NCBI GenBank assembly: GCA_051747265.1
Contig: JBNJFY010000001.1
Coordinates: forward strand, 372,001-436,000
Source of the DNA: JBNJFY01 sp051747265
GTDB lineage: Bacteria > Bacteroidota > Rhodothermia > Balneolales > Balneolaceae
Direction of reading: 5' to 3'
DNA length: 64,000 bases
Part shown: positions 52,606 to 61,800 of the stretch, piece by piece
Layout: every line of letters begins with the position of its first letter
How positions within the stretch are numbered: position 1 is the stretch's first letter
Made by a program: the position numbers and the translations under genes
The notes under the pieces: model-generated
Told to the model about the DNA's origin: nothing
What the model saw: the letters and a program-made list of their open reading frames with translations, nothing else
The model's database searches: none

Positions 52606-52618
52606 CCCCCTTCGGTAC
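52606..52618. other. attR core
   Basis: CCCCCTTCGGTAC, the second copy of the tRNA-Leu end. The T-arm in front of it is disrupted (GGGGTTCGACTAGTT), so it is not a second functional tRNA. TTATAACGC at 52575-52583 also recurs at 17709-17717 on the other side. Confidence 0.85.
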
Positions 52619-52628
52619 CGATACAAAT

Positions 52629-52666
52629 CCCTAAGTGATTGAATTGCAATTGCTTAGGGGTTTTTT
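52629..52666. terminator. Rho-independent terminator after attR
   Basis: CCCTAAGTGATTG pairs with CAATTGCTTAGGG (13 bp, two G-T pairs) around AATTG and is followed by GTTTTTTATTT. Before integration it was probably the terminator of the tRNA-Leu gene, now displaced by the element. Confidence 0.8.
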
Positions 52667-52721
52667 ATTTAGGGATGGTACAACTATGGTGGAAACTATT
52701 TGAGATTTGATCTTTAAACGC

Positions 52722-53159
52722 TCACTCACCATTCCACTCTTCATTGAGTTGATGAAATAAATTTTGGTGTGCTCTTTCCAAAGCTTCAATCTTACTTAAG
52801 GTCCCCCTTGAGCCCCACTCCTCAACATTTTGATCCTCAATTAACTCAAAGAGCGATGGATAGCTGAACATATCGATGGTGCCCAGTCTTGCCACTTTTA
52901 GATATTCACCTACTTGCTGGATGAACACCTTTACTAAATCTAGATTTTGAGTATCTCTGATATCATCAATTGACTGATATTCATCGAACTCATTCAATTC
53001 TTCTGGTGTATCCGGGAAGCCATTTAAAATGTCATATCCAGTTAGAGCGATATCTTTTCCCTGCTCAATCATCTCATGCTCGGCAGAAAATAGACGACCT
53101 ATAGGCCCAATCAAACCATCAAAATAGTACCTGATTAAATAGATGTTATTTTGATTCAT
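52722..53159 (-). CDS. Hypothetical protein at edge of defence island
   Basis: A 145-aa protein from the ATG at 53159 (a TTG further up at 53180 is possible). It is helical (RYYFDGLIGPIGRLFSAEHEMIEQGKDIALTGYDILNGF, LVKVFIQQVGEYLKVARLG). No family recognised. Downstream of the AlbA_2 gene across a triple repeat. Confidence 0.5.
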   Translation of the reverse strand: MNQNNIYLIRYYFDGLIGPIGRLFSAEHEMIEQGKDIALTGYDILNGFPDTPEELNEFDEYQSIDDIRDTQNLDLVKVFIQQVGEYLKVARLGTIDMFSYPSLFELIEDQNVEEWGSRGTLSKIEALERAHQNLFHQLNEEWNGE

Positions 53160-53188
53160 GTATTTTTTAACAGACCCCAACGATTCAT

Positions 53189-53221
53189 TTTATTGACAAT
53201 TTATTGACAATTTATTGACAA
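53189..53221. repeat. Three tandem 11-bp repeats (TTTATTGACAA)
   Basis: Three exact copies of TTTATTGACAA follow each other directly after the stop of the AlbA_2 gene. An inverse copy (TTGTCAATAAA) is found inside the gene end near 53245, so the mRNA 3' end could fold. May be a terminator remnant or slippage product. Confidence 0.8.
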
Positions 53222-54880
53222 CTATGATTTTTTTGGACCATTTTTGTCAATAAAGTACTTCGTCCCCTTCTTCTTCCCTTCCTTTGTAATTCTGTTTGAC
53301 TCAATAAGTTTTTTCAATTCATAGCGTATCGACCTCTTTCGAATTTCGGGCCCAACTCTTTGATGTATTTCACCAATTGAGCTCTTGCCATAAGTTTTTA
53401 GATCTTCATACAGAAGCTCTCTTAATCTATGTGGCTCAATATTTCTAAGATTTGTTTTACCCTGAAAATCCAGCTCTTTTAAATATTTTCGGTTGACTAA
53501 GTACTTTTTGCCTTTTGTTCTACCCTCAGTCTCTATTAAGTCTAATTTTCTAAGCCTGCCTAACCAATCATTTAAATTATAATTTTCATTCAGACCCAAT
53601 TTTTTTGAAAACTCTATGGCTGTAAGTGATTTATGCTGCGCAATTACTCCAAGGCTAATCAACTCTTTCGTATTTAACTCGAAGTGATTATTAGCTTTAT
53701 CAATGAAGTTGATAATTTCTTTGTTGATTACTCTTTTCTTTACCGTAACCGAGACTCGATCATCCCCCTCATTTACTACAGGTAGTGCTTTACCAGAGCT
53801 TAGTAATGATTCATAAATTTTATCATACCCGCTTCCTTCTTTCTCCATCAATTTTAGGTCATAAAATATTCTAGCCAGGTGCCTGTTTCGTTGAACACTT
53901 TTGTGAAGAATATTGCTCGGTGTAACACCAATAGGCAGCAAGCCAGGATTGTGAATTTCTAACCGGTTAGGATACAGATTTATGAATATGTCACCCGCAG
54001 TATTGTAAGGTCGATGAACTAAAGCATTGGCTAATAATTCACGAACAACGACCTCTTCATAACTGGCTATACGCTTGCGAAAAATCCCATCGGGGATTTC
54101 AATACCCTCTTTCCAATCGGGCACTTTACTCCAGATATCTTCGATCAATTCTTTGGGATTAAGTCTAAAGTCATCCCATACTATTTTGTTGACTTTGTGA
54201 CCTTTTTCATCCCATTTAATGAACTGTACAGATGGACTGTACTTCAATCTTGATCGATGTTTTCGTTTGCCAACCCAAAGAATACCGAGGTTATTCAATC
54301 CACCATCATCATCAAGCATCTCATAATATGATAAAAGCTCTTGATGATTTTTCTGTTTAACAAAATCACTGACTCGTTCAGACTTCTTAATATCTGATGC
54401 AAAGGTGAAGAGTTTCTCTTCATCAGCATCTTCTAGTGGAGCATCAACATAAGACTGCAACTCCCAAATAAACGCAGGCTTATCTGTAAATAATCTGGTT
54501 AATTGATCAGGCAATACTGGTTTACACTCATCATTAACTCGGATATAATATTTCCCTTTGGTGGTTGAGGCGATGCTTGATTTACTAGGCAGTATTATTA
54601 ACTCAATATATTCTCCTCCATTCTTAGATGTTTGGATTGAGCATTGTACCCCAACATTGATGGTTCGGTTAATAATCTGTTGATGTATTTTGCCAGGTAA
54701 TAAATCATCAATTTCCTGTTCGGGAGGTGGTTCACTTGCATGATCTTCGATACCTATTAGTATCTTACCACCATGAGCATTGGCAAAACAAACACAATCT
54801 TGAGCAAGTGCTTTCCAGTCAGCATTAGCCCCTTTTACAAGCTTGAGTGATTTTTTATCTCGGTATTGATATTCTTTCAT
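53222..54880 (-). CDS. AlbA_2/Schlafen-type DNA-binding protein with HATPase_c_4
   Basis: A 552-aa protein. The N-terminal AlbA_2 domain has NADWKALAQDCVCFANAHGGKILIGIED. The middle has the HATPase_c_4-like sequence VVRELLANALVHRPYNTAGDIFINLYPNRLEIHNPGLLP. The C-terminal ~170 residues are two wHTH-like parts. Such RecG-like/AlbA_2 proteins are often found in defence islands with type I restriction systems. It is 18 bp after the YgjP-like gene. Confidence 0.78.
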   Translation of the reverse strand: MKEYQYRDKKSLKLVKGANADWKALAQDCVCFANAHGGKILIGIEDHASEPPPEQEIDDLLPGKIHQQIINRTINVGVQCSIQTSKNGGEYIELIILPSKSSIASTTKGKYYIRVNDECKPVLPDQLTRLFTDKPAFIWELQSYVDAPLEDADEEKLFTFASDIKKSERVSDFVKQKNHQELLSYYEMLDDDGGLNNLGILWVGKRKHRSRLKYSPSVQFIKWDEKGHKVNKIVWDDFRLNPKELIEDIWSKVPDWKEGIEIPDGIFRKRIASYEEVVVRELLANALVHRPYNTAGDIFINLYPNRLEIHNPGLLPIGVTPSNILHKSVQRNRHLARIFYDLKLMEKEGSGYDKIYESLLSSGKALPVVNEGDDRVSVTVKKRVINKEIINFIDKANNHFELNTKELISLGVIAQHKSLTAIEFSKKLGLNENYNLNDWLGRLRKLDLIETEGRTKGKKYLVNRKYLKELDFQGKTNLRNIEPHRLRELLYEDLKTYGKSSIGEIHQRVGPEIRKRSIRYELKKLIESNRITKEGKKKGTKYFIDKNGPKKS

Positions 54881-54897
54881 GACTATTAAACTGAAAA

Positions 54898-55668
54898 TTA
54901 TCTATACCCTTCCAACTTATGCTTCCTCCTCTGCCAGTCGGGCAACACATTGGTTAGCAACTGATAAAACTTCTTGTTGTGATGAGGATATTTCGTGTGG
55001 CACAACTCATGAATTATCACATAGTCGATGCAATATGTAGGGTGCTTCACCAACTCTGGATTCAGCAATACTTTCCCGGAGGAGGTATAACTTCCCCAGC
55101 GTTTTTCCATCTTATAGAGCTGTAACTCTGGCTTGGGAATATCATATTTAGTCAAGCTTTCTATACAAAGCTCAAAACGCTCTTGGAATTTCATTTTGGC
55201 ATGAGAGCGATACCATTGATCTAACAAACTTTTATTATGCTTCGCGTCTTGCTTGTCCTTTGAGCGAATGTGAATATAGCCGCCAAGCATTTTTACACTC
55301 TCTTTTTCGTCCTCCTCTAACTGGTGGACCTTTAAGCGATATTGTCGGCCCAGATAGCGGTGTGTCTCTCCGCTTACATATTCGAAATGAGTGGCAGGAC
55401 GTTCAAAGCGACTAAAATAACGCTGTTGTTTCTGAATCCAGCGAGCACGCTTTCTAACTTTTTGAGCAATTTTTTCTTCGGTGGCATCCAATGGAGCTGT
55501 AACCCATACATTTTGATCGGGATAGACCGCAATCTCTAACGTTTTCCGGTCGGAAAAGGTCAGGTTATAGAATATCTCGCTGGTGCCGTAATCAATGCGG
55601 TGTTGATTACTTCGCACTGCGGGATTTCTTTTGCTTGATAATGGTTTCTGCAATGCGCTCGATGACAT
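54898..55668 (-). CDS. YgjP/SprT-type metallopeptidase (DUF45)
   Basis: About 256 aa from the ATG at 55668; a GTG at 55617 would give a more usual N-terminus and only an 11-base overlap with hsdR. The motif is IIHELCHTKYPHHNKKFYQLL (HExxH with a later His). It is a frequent neighbour of hsdR. It may cleave proteins or act on nucleotide adducts; the exact role in restriction loci is unknown. Confidence 0.75.
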   Translation of the reverse strand: MSSSALQKPLSSKRNPAVRSNQHRIDYGTSEIFYNLTFSDRKTLEIAVYPDQNVWVTAPLDATEEKIAQKVRKRARWIQKQQRYFSRFERPATHFEYVSGETHRYLGRQYRLKVHQLEEDEKESVKMLGGYIHIRSKDKQDAKHNKSLLDQWYRSHAKMKFQERFELCIESLTKYDIPKPELQLYKMEKRWGSYTSSGKVLLNPELVKHPTYCIDYVIIHELCHTKYPHHNKKFYQLLTNVLPDWQRRKHKLEGYR

Positions 55669-58600
55669 CAAAATCTCGTTTTAGGTCTAAGTCTCGAAAG
55701 AATTCGATCAAGTAATCTTCGATGGCAATGAACATGTCGTTATTCACATCGGGATTGGTTTCCCAATCCACAATGGCCAGTTCATCCATGATCTCATCTA
55801 GTTCGATACCGGCTTCTACATATTTTTGAGCCAACTCTTTAGGTTGGACATGGCCGTTTTGCCCATCCAATTTTAGATCCTTGACATATTCATCAAATTC
55901 ACTTTTTACGGTATTATAGAATGAACGAGCGGTTGGCTTTTCTTTGAGTTTGGAAGGCACATCACCCCAGGTCCCCTCTCGCACTCCATCTTTAATTTTT
56001 TTCATTTTCTCCAGATACTCTTTTTCAGAGATTCTGTCATCCAGAAATTGCTTAATGGTCTCATCAATCATTTCAGAGAATCGGCGATACATCGCCGGAT
56101 CCTCTTCCATTTTCTCGGTGATCTGCTTTTTGGTACCACTGGCAATACGATCGGCTTTCGAGGCATCCGATTCTTGCTCCAAATCCAACTGCTCATCTGA
56201 GAATTCCTGACTGAATATGTTGGTGGGCTCTACAATTTGCTGGATGCCTTCGGTACCTACATACGAGTCCAATAGTTTCTGCACACGATCTTCATACTCC
56301 CGGTGGTCAATCGCTTCTGAATAGCGAATTCGAACCGACCGGCGTAGATTTTCGAAGAATTTCAGATCTCGCTTATACTTCTGGATGGTTTCTTCATCAA
56401 TGATCTCAAACAGGCGGTCCGCTGAAAAAGCGGCTTGTAGCGTACGAGCAAAATTGGACAGTTTTTCATAGAAAATATCTCTTCGATCTTCCGGACGGAG
56501 AAATTGTTCTATCACTTCTTTGTCATTCGTGTTTGCACACTCTTTGAACACATCCCATAAGGCACTATGTAATTGGGGCAATTTTTCTATTATCTCCCTG
56601 ATAGGCGTTACCGCTCCTTTTAGATCATCCTGATCAAAACCTTCCAATGCTTTATAGGATGTTAACGCCTCAGTGAGTGTCTCTAGAATTCCCCGGTAAT
56701 CCAGTACAAATCCAAAATCCTTGCCCTCAAATAGTCGATTGACTCGAGCAATGGCCTGTAAAAGATTATGCTCTTCTAAGTACCGAGCCATGTACAAGAC
56801 GGTATTTCTAGGCGCGTCGAATCCGGTAAGTAGCTTGTAAACTACGATCAAGAGTTCAACCTCCTCGCCATCCGACTTGAAATGATTGACCAGACTTGTT
56901 TCATAGTCTTTCTTGTTAGAGAACCGGTCCATCATTTGTCGCCAAAACACCTGTACCTCGTCATCGGGATCGTCATAAATATCGTCATTACCAACCCGCG
57001 TATCAGGAGGAGAGATCACCAACTCAGCATTGATTTCCCCTCGTTCTTTGAAGTAGCGGTAATATCGTACTGCCGTTCTCCGATCAGGCACTGCGAGTTG
57101 TGCTTTATACTTGGTGCCTTTTAGATGCTTTTTGTAGTGGTCGGTTATATCGTTCGCTATTTCTTCAATGACGTGCTGAGCGGTAAGAAGTTTATTAAGT
57201 GTAGAATAGCGAGTCTTGTATTCAGCTATCTGCTCTTGGGTCATGCCCTCCATATCTCGCTCGAATCCCCGGTCGATTTTCTCTTTCCAGGTATCCAGGA
57301 TGGCTGCACGACCTTCATAGATAATGGGCACCACGGCCCCATCTTTGACCGCTTGATCCATGGTATAGGAGTCGATGATCCCACCAAATTTACGAGCGGT
57401 ACTCTTCTCTTTTTTCATCAATGGGGTCCCGGTAAACCCGATATAACAGGCATTGGGTAGGATCTTTTTCATCTTGGCGTGCATCAATCCGTATTGGGTA
57501 CGGTGCGATTCATCTACTAAGACGAAAATATTGGGCGAATCATTGACAAACGTTCGCTGATTGGAGGCGGCCTTAAATTTATTGATGATGGTGGAGACGT
57601 TTTGCTCTCCCCGATCTTCAATGAGCTCACCCAGATGTTTTCCGGTTCGGGCCCGAGTAATCTCTTTGCCACAACTTTTAAAGGTATTGGTCAACTGTTC
57701 ATCCAGATCAGTGCGATCGGTGACCAATATGATCCGATGATGGTCCAGATCATCCGCCAGGGTGAGATTCTTGGACATCATAATCATAGTGATGGATTTA
57801 CCGCTTCCCTGGGTATGCCAAATGACCCCACCTTTGCGTCGGCCATCGTCGTCTTTTTGACGTATCCGGTTCATCATGCGATGGACACCAAAGTACTGCT
57901 GGTAACGGGCTACCTTGCGTATGTTGTTATCAAATACGGTAAACTTCCGGGTGAGCTCTAACAGTCGTTCCGGCCGACATAGATTATAGAGATTTTGATC
58001 TTGCCGGGTGGGTTCTCGCGGTTCTGCATCCTTCTTGGGAGCTTCCTCATAATGTTTTTTCAACCGATGCTTCCATGACTCTGAGGTATCCGGCTGCGCT
58101 ATTAAGGCTTTGACTTCCTCTAGAACATCGTCTTCTTCTCGCCAAAGTGACCAAAACGGCTTGCTGGTACCGGTCGCGGCATACTTTAGTTCATTTACAC
58201 TGGTAGCTACCAACAATTGTGTATAGTGAAAGAACCCCGGAACTTCCTCGGTTTTTTGGTTACGCAAATGCTGGGAAATGGCTTCATCTAGGGCATTCTT
58301 CTTATCACGGCGTTTACATTCGATGGCCGCGAAGGGAATACCGTTGACAAACAGTACAATATCAATGCGACGGGTTTGCTGCTTGCCTTTGATCTCAAAT
58401 TCATCGGTAACATGGTAAACGTTATTGGCCGGATTTTCCCAGTCAACGTAGCGAAAGGGAAAACTCTTTTTATCTCCTTTGATAATCTGCTCATAGCTTT
58501 TCCCTAGTGTGAGTAGATCGTAGATCGATTCATTGGTATTGACCAGCCCCTCATCGATGACTTGTTGCAGATCATGGCTAGCGCGACTGAAGGTGCTTTC

Positions 58601-58816
58601 CGGAAATGGATAGGTGTCTCCCTTGTACTCAATCTCATTGAGCTTCTGGAGTTGGCCCAACAGGGTATCTTGTAGGATAAATTTAGTCAGTAGTCCATCC
58701 CGCTCTTCTAGCGCTTCTTCCGGTGAGATATAGGTATATCCCATGGCTTGAAAGAGCCGAAGAGCGGGTATTTGGGAGTCGCTGTCTTCTAAATAACTGG
58801 AATTACGATTCATCAT
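55607..58816 (-). CDS. hsdR: Type I restriction enzyme R subunit
   Basis: A 1069-aa protein. The N-terminal nuclease has the PD-(D/E)xK core RRIDIVLFVNGIPFAAIECKRRDK. Motor motifs follow: GVIWHTQGSGKSITMIMM (Walker A) and FVLVDESHRTQYG (DExH), with FTGTPLMKKEKS and later ARVNRLFEGKDFGFVLDYRG. It translocates DNA and cleaves unmodified DNA as part of the HsdRMS complex. It overlaps the STAND gene by 14 bases. Full length. Confidence 0.93.
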   Translation of the reverse strand: MMNRNSSYLEDSDSQIPALRLFQAMGYTYISPEEALEERDGLLTKFILQDTLLGQLQKLNEIEYKGDTYPFPESTFSRASHDLQQVIDEGLVNTNESIYDLLTLGKSYEQIIKGDKKSFPFRYVDWENPANNVYHVTDEFEIKGKQQTRRIDIVLFVNGIPFAAIECKRRDKKNALDEAISQHLRNQKTEEVPGFFHYTQLLVATSVNELKYAATGTSKPFWSLWREEDDVLEEVKALIAQPDTSESWKHRLKKHYEEAPKKDAEPREPTRQDQNLYNLCRPERLLELTRKFTVFDNNIRKVARYQQYFGVHRMMNRIRQKDDDGRRKGGVIWHTQGSGKSITMIMMSKNLTLADDLDHHRIILVTDRTDLDEQLTNTFKSCGKEITRARTGKHLGELIEDRGEQNVSTIINKFKAASNQRTFVNDSPNIFVLVDESHRTQYGLMHAKMKKILPNACYIGFTGTPLMKKEKSTARKFGGIIDSYTMDQAVKDGAVVPIIYEGRAAILDTWKEKIDRGFERDMEGMTQEQIAEYKTRYSTLNKLLTAQHVIEEIANDITDHYKKHLKGTKYKAQLAVPDRRTAVRYYRYFKERGEINAELVISPPDTRVGNDDIYDDPDDEVQVFWRQMMDRFSNKKDYETSLVNHFKSDGEEVELLIVVYKLLTGFDAPRNTVLYMARYLEEHNLLQAIARVNRLFEGKDFGFVLDYRGILETLTEALTSYKALEGFDQDDLKGAVTPIREIIEKLPQLHSALWDVFKECANTNDKEVIEQFLRPEDRRDIFYEKLSNFARTLQAAFSADRLFEIIDEETIQKYKRDLKFFENLRRSVRIRYSEAIDHREYEDRVQKLLDSYVGTEGIQQIVEPTNIFSQEFSDEQLDLEQESDASKADRIASGTKKQITEKMEEDPAMYRRFSEMIDETIKQFLDDRISEKEYLEKMKKIKDGVREGTWGDVPSKLKEKPTARSFYNTVKSEFDEYVKDLKLDGQNGHVQPKELAQKYVEAGIELDEIMDELAIVDWETNPDVNNDMFIAIEDYLIEFFRDLDLKRDFDVIERIAETIIKQKKSRSAK

Positions 58817-61800
58817 TACTGACTTCTGTAAAATTGATCTCGCTCTTTAAATCTCCTCCTTCAAAATAAACTACCCCTGAAATTTCTAATCTCCCTAAAT
58901 AAGATGATGGGGAATAGTTAACACCTCTTCTCTGTTTCTCACCTAATAATGTCCATAAAATGTTAAGGTTCACTTCATCAAGTTTTTCGAGAAACTCACT
59001 TTTCCTGACTAATAAACAAGAGTGTGTGGAATTATTAGTACAAGGATCAAAGCAAATAATGCTGCCGTCGTCATCAACTAGTTCCCCATCAACTTTTGAG
59101 TACTTGAGACATAACATATCAAATATTTTCTTAGCTGGTTTCAGGAAACTCAGTGTGGATTCTTTTGAAGCGTCATACTGTTCTTCCCACATATAATTAA
59201 TAGCAGTAGGTATTGCTTTACTTATTTCCTGGCCACTCGATTTATCTATTATACTTCTCCTATCTATTAGGCCATAATATTCACTGTTAAATGTATTGTA
59301 GGCGGGGGACCAGTAGTATTCTCTGCTAAACATTTGGTACAGGTTTACGGATTCTGGCATCCATCTTCCCATAAAGTCTTGTTGCTTAGCCCAATTAACG
59401 ACTCTTTCATACTCCGCAACGTCAAACAAATAACTCCTTAATTGATACCAAAGGTGCTTATGAGGATGGTCATACTTATCTTTTCCAATTGGTCGAGGTT
59501 CACTCCATTTAGGATATATTTCAAGTACAAGCCATTCAACTCCATTAGGATCTGTTACTGATATGATTTCTTCTGGATTTGGCAAGTCCTCTTTTTTATG
59601 TATCCAAATCTCATCTTCTAAATTCCAGTTTGAATATTCAGTGGAATCCCACCAAAAATTTTGACCATTCTTCTCCAAAGTTTCTTTTATAAGTATTGTG
59701 GGATCAATATCTCTAACATATGGCTCCCAAGGCCCTTCATAATCTAGAACTTCAGCATCGCTACTCCATGAATTTTCATAGTAGTCATAATTATCAGAAA
59801 CACGTGCTAATAATTCATAAAAAGCTATCCACTGATATTTCTTCCCAATTCTTTCCTCTTTTACATAATGTCTATCCACAGTGTGAGATTTTCTATTTCT
59901 ATCAAACTCACCATGTTTTTCGACATCGTAACCATATTTTTCGAATATCCACTTGACCGCCAAATTACTCAAACCTTGTACATCAACATCTTTCCAATGA
60001 TCAAATGCACTCTCAAAAACATAGCGACCGAAATCACCATACATTTGGCCACTATGGTTGGTTTTCATTGAGCTTATTATTGAATTTTGGCTCCATTGAT
60101 AATCTTCAAATTCATCAGATTTGTAATCCAACTCATAAGCCGCTTCAATTTCTTCTATAGTTGGAAACTCCTCTTGGAGTTTACTTTTATATGGAGGCCT
60201 AATCTTCTCAAGTTCAAAGCCAAATGAATGCTCTCCATAACTTGCAAACTCTATTACTCCTCGAGCATAATCCCTCAACAAAATATCAGGATATACAGCC
60301 TCCGTATTGAAAACTATTTCGTAAATACATTCTGCAAGCTCTTTTAATTTTTCTTTTTCAGCTGTTCGAAGGGCACATCCATAAGCAACGCTATAAATTC
60401 TTTGTAGAATGTAGGGATCATTGACATTTTTAAATGTGTCAATAATTTGTATTAGTATTGATATTCTGTCTTGCAATATCGTTACTAAAGCCTTTGTAGC
60501 AGAATCCCTTAAGGTTCTATTCGTACTTGCTAAAAACCAGCATAAAGTTTGAGTTGTTAGTCTGACTGATTCATCAGAAATGTTATTATTTTCTCGGTTA
60601 TCCCATGCCCAGTCGATAAGCCTCGCAACTGCTGACATTTCTTTACTATCACCCGGATAACGATAATGCAAGAATGGTACCCACCATCCATCTCTTTCGG
60701 CCATAGAAAATCGAGACAAGTGCATATGAAGAAAATCACTATTAAAATAGTGATCTGGATTAGATGTGCTCAGCAGTATCGTCTCAAGAAAATAATTATA
60801 TAATCCATGTTTCCTTATAATTACATCATTTATGTACTCTTTTAAGCCTTCATGGAGAGTTTCTTTTTTTCTCCAGATCAGACTCTCGATAAATGCACCA
60901 GCCACTTCCCTGTCTGAAGAAACTGATTCAGCGATCTCGAAAAACTCTTTGCCATTTAGCTCGGGAAAAATAACTGAAAAAGCTTCTATCAATCCTCGGT
61001 TATAAAAAGTTGTATTTTGACCTTCAATAATATTATATAATGTTCCACCTTCCTCAAATGCTTCGCCGGGTTTATCAAATTCAACATATTGTTCAATTAA
61101 ATACGAAGCTACTAAATAGTCACTAAACCTTTCATAAGCTATGTATACTCCCTCTTCGTAATCGTCTCGTCCTTTCAAGAACATATTTTTAATCAGGATT
61201 CCTTCCGAAACCAAGTCCTGAAAAAAATCTGATTTATTTAGTATAGCACTTATCTCAGGCAAGGATATTACAAACGTGAATGCATCATCTAGTGGCAAAT
61301 AATTTGTTTCACCTTCGGCTATTTGGTGTGCTATATTTTTAACGACCTTTTGGACTATTTCGATACCCTCAGGGATATCATGTTTACCTGATACTTTAAC
61401 ATTAACCGACTCAAGAAAGAATTTAATTATTGCTGTAATACCTTCATGTCCTTCAGGTATTGAATCTAGCCCTTTTCTACTCAAACCCTCACAAAAGAGT
61501 TTTAGAAATAAGGGATTAGAAAACTCAGGGTGTAGAATAGGTATACTAGGCTCCTTGATTCCGTAATTTTTGAAAAATAGTTTTGCAGCTTGGTATTCAT
61601 GGCTACTAAAACCTTGGTGATTAATCTTGATTAATTCACCATTCTGAATAAGCCTTTGAGGTACAACTGTTTTTTCATATGAGGAGCGTACACTAAATAC
61701 TATACCTAAATTTGGATACCTTCTGATTACGGAAAGAATCCCAGGAATATGTTCTTTCCAGAGTTTTTTGCCTGCACCCTCATTTAGGGCATCAATAAAT

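Larger units (their letters stand above)
17694..52618. mobile_element. Integrated provirus of a probable tailless, membrane-containing virus
   Basis: The element spans from the tRNA-Leu 3' end to a second core copy and carries its own tyrosine integrase at the right end. It encodes lysis proteins (transglycosylase, endolysin, spanin-like), spike/fibre-like proteins, capsid candidates, a row of tail-anchored proteins, an ATPase-polyvalent protein, an iteron array, a primase-helicase, a repressor/Cro/antirepressor switch and cargo. I found no terminase, portal, HK97 capsid, tape measure, baseplate or conjugation genes. This argues for a tailless double-jelly-roll type virus, a group known in this broad host range from Salisaeta phage SSIP-1. 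No broken genes are evident, so it may be active. Confidence 0.8.

Noticed and set aside
52590..52620. A second tRNA-Leu remnant
   Set aside because: Only the core of the 3' end is present and the T-arm is disrupted; it is the attR site.
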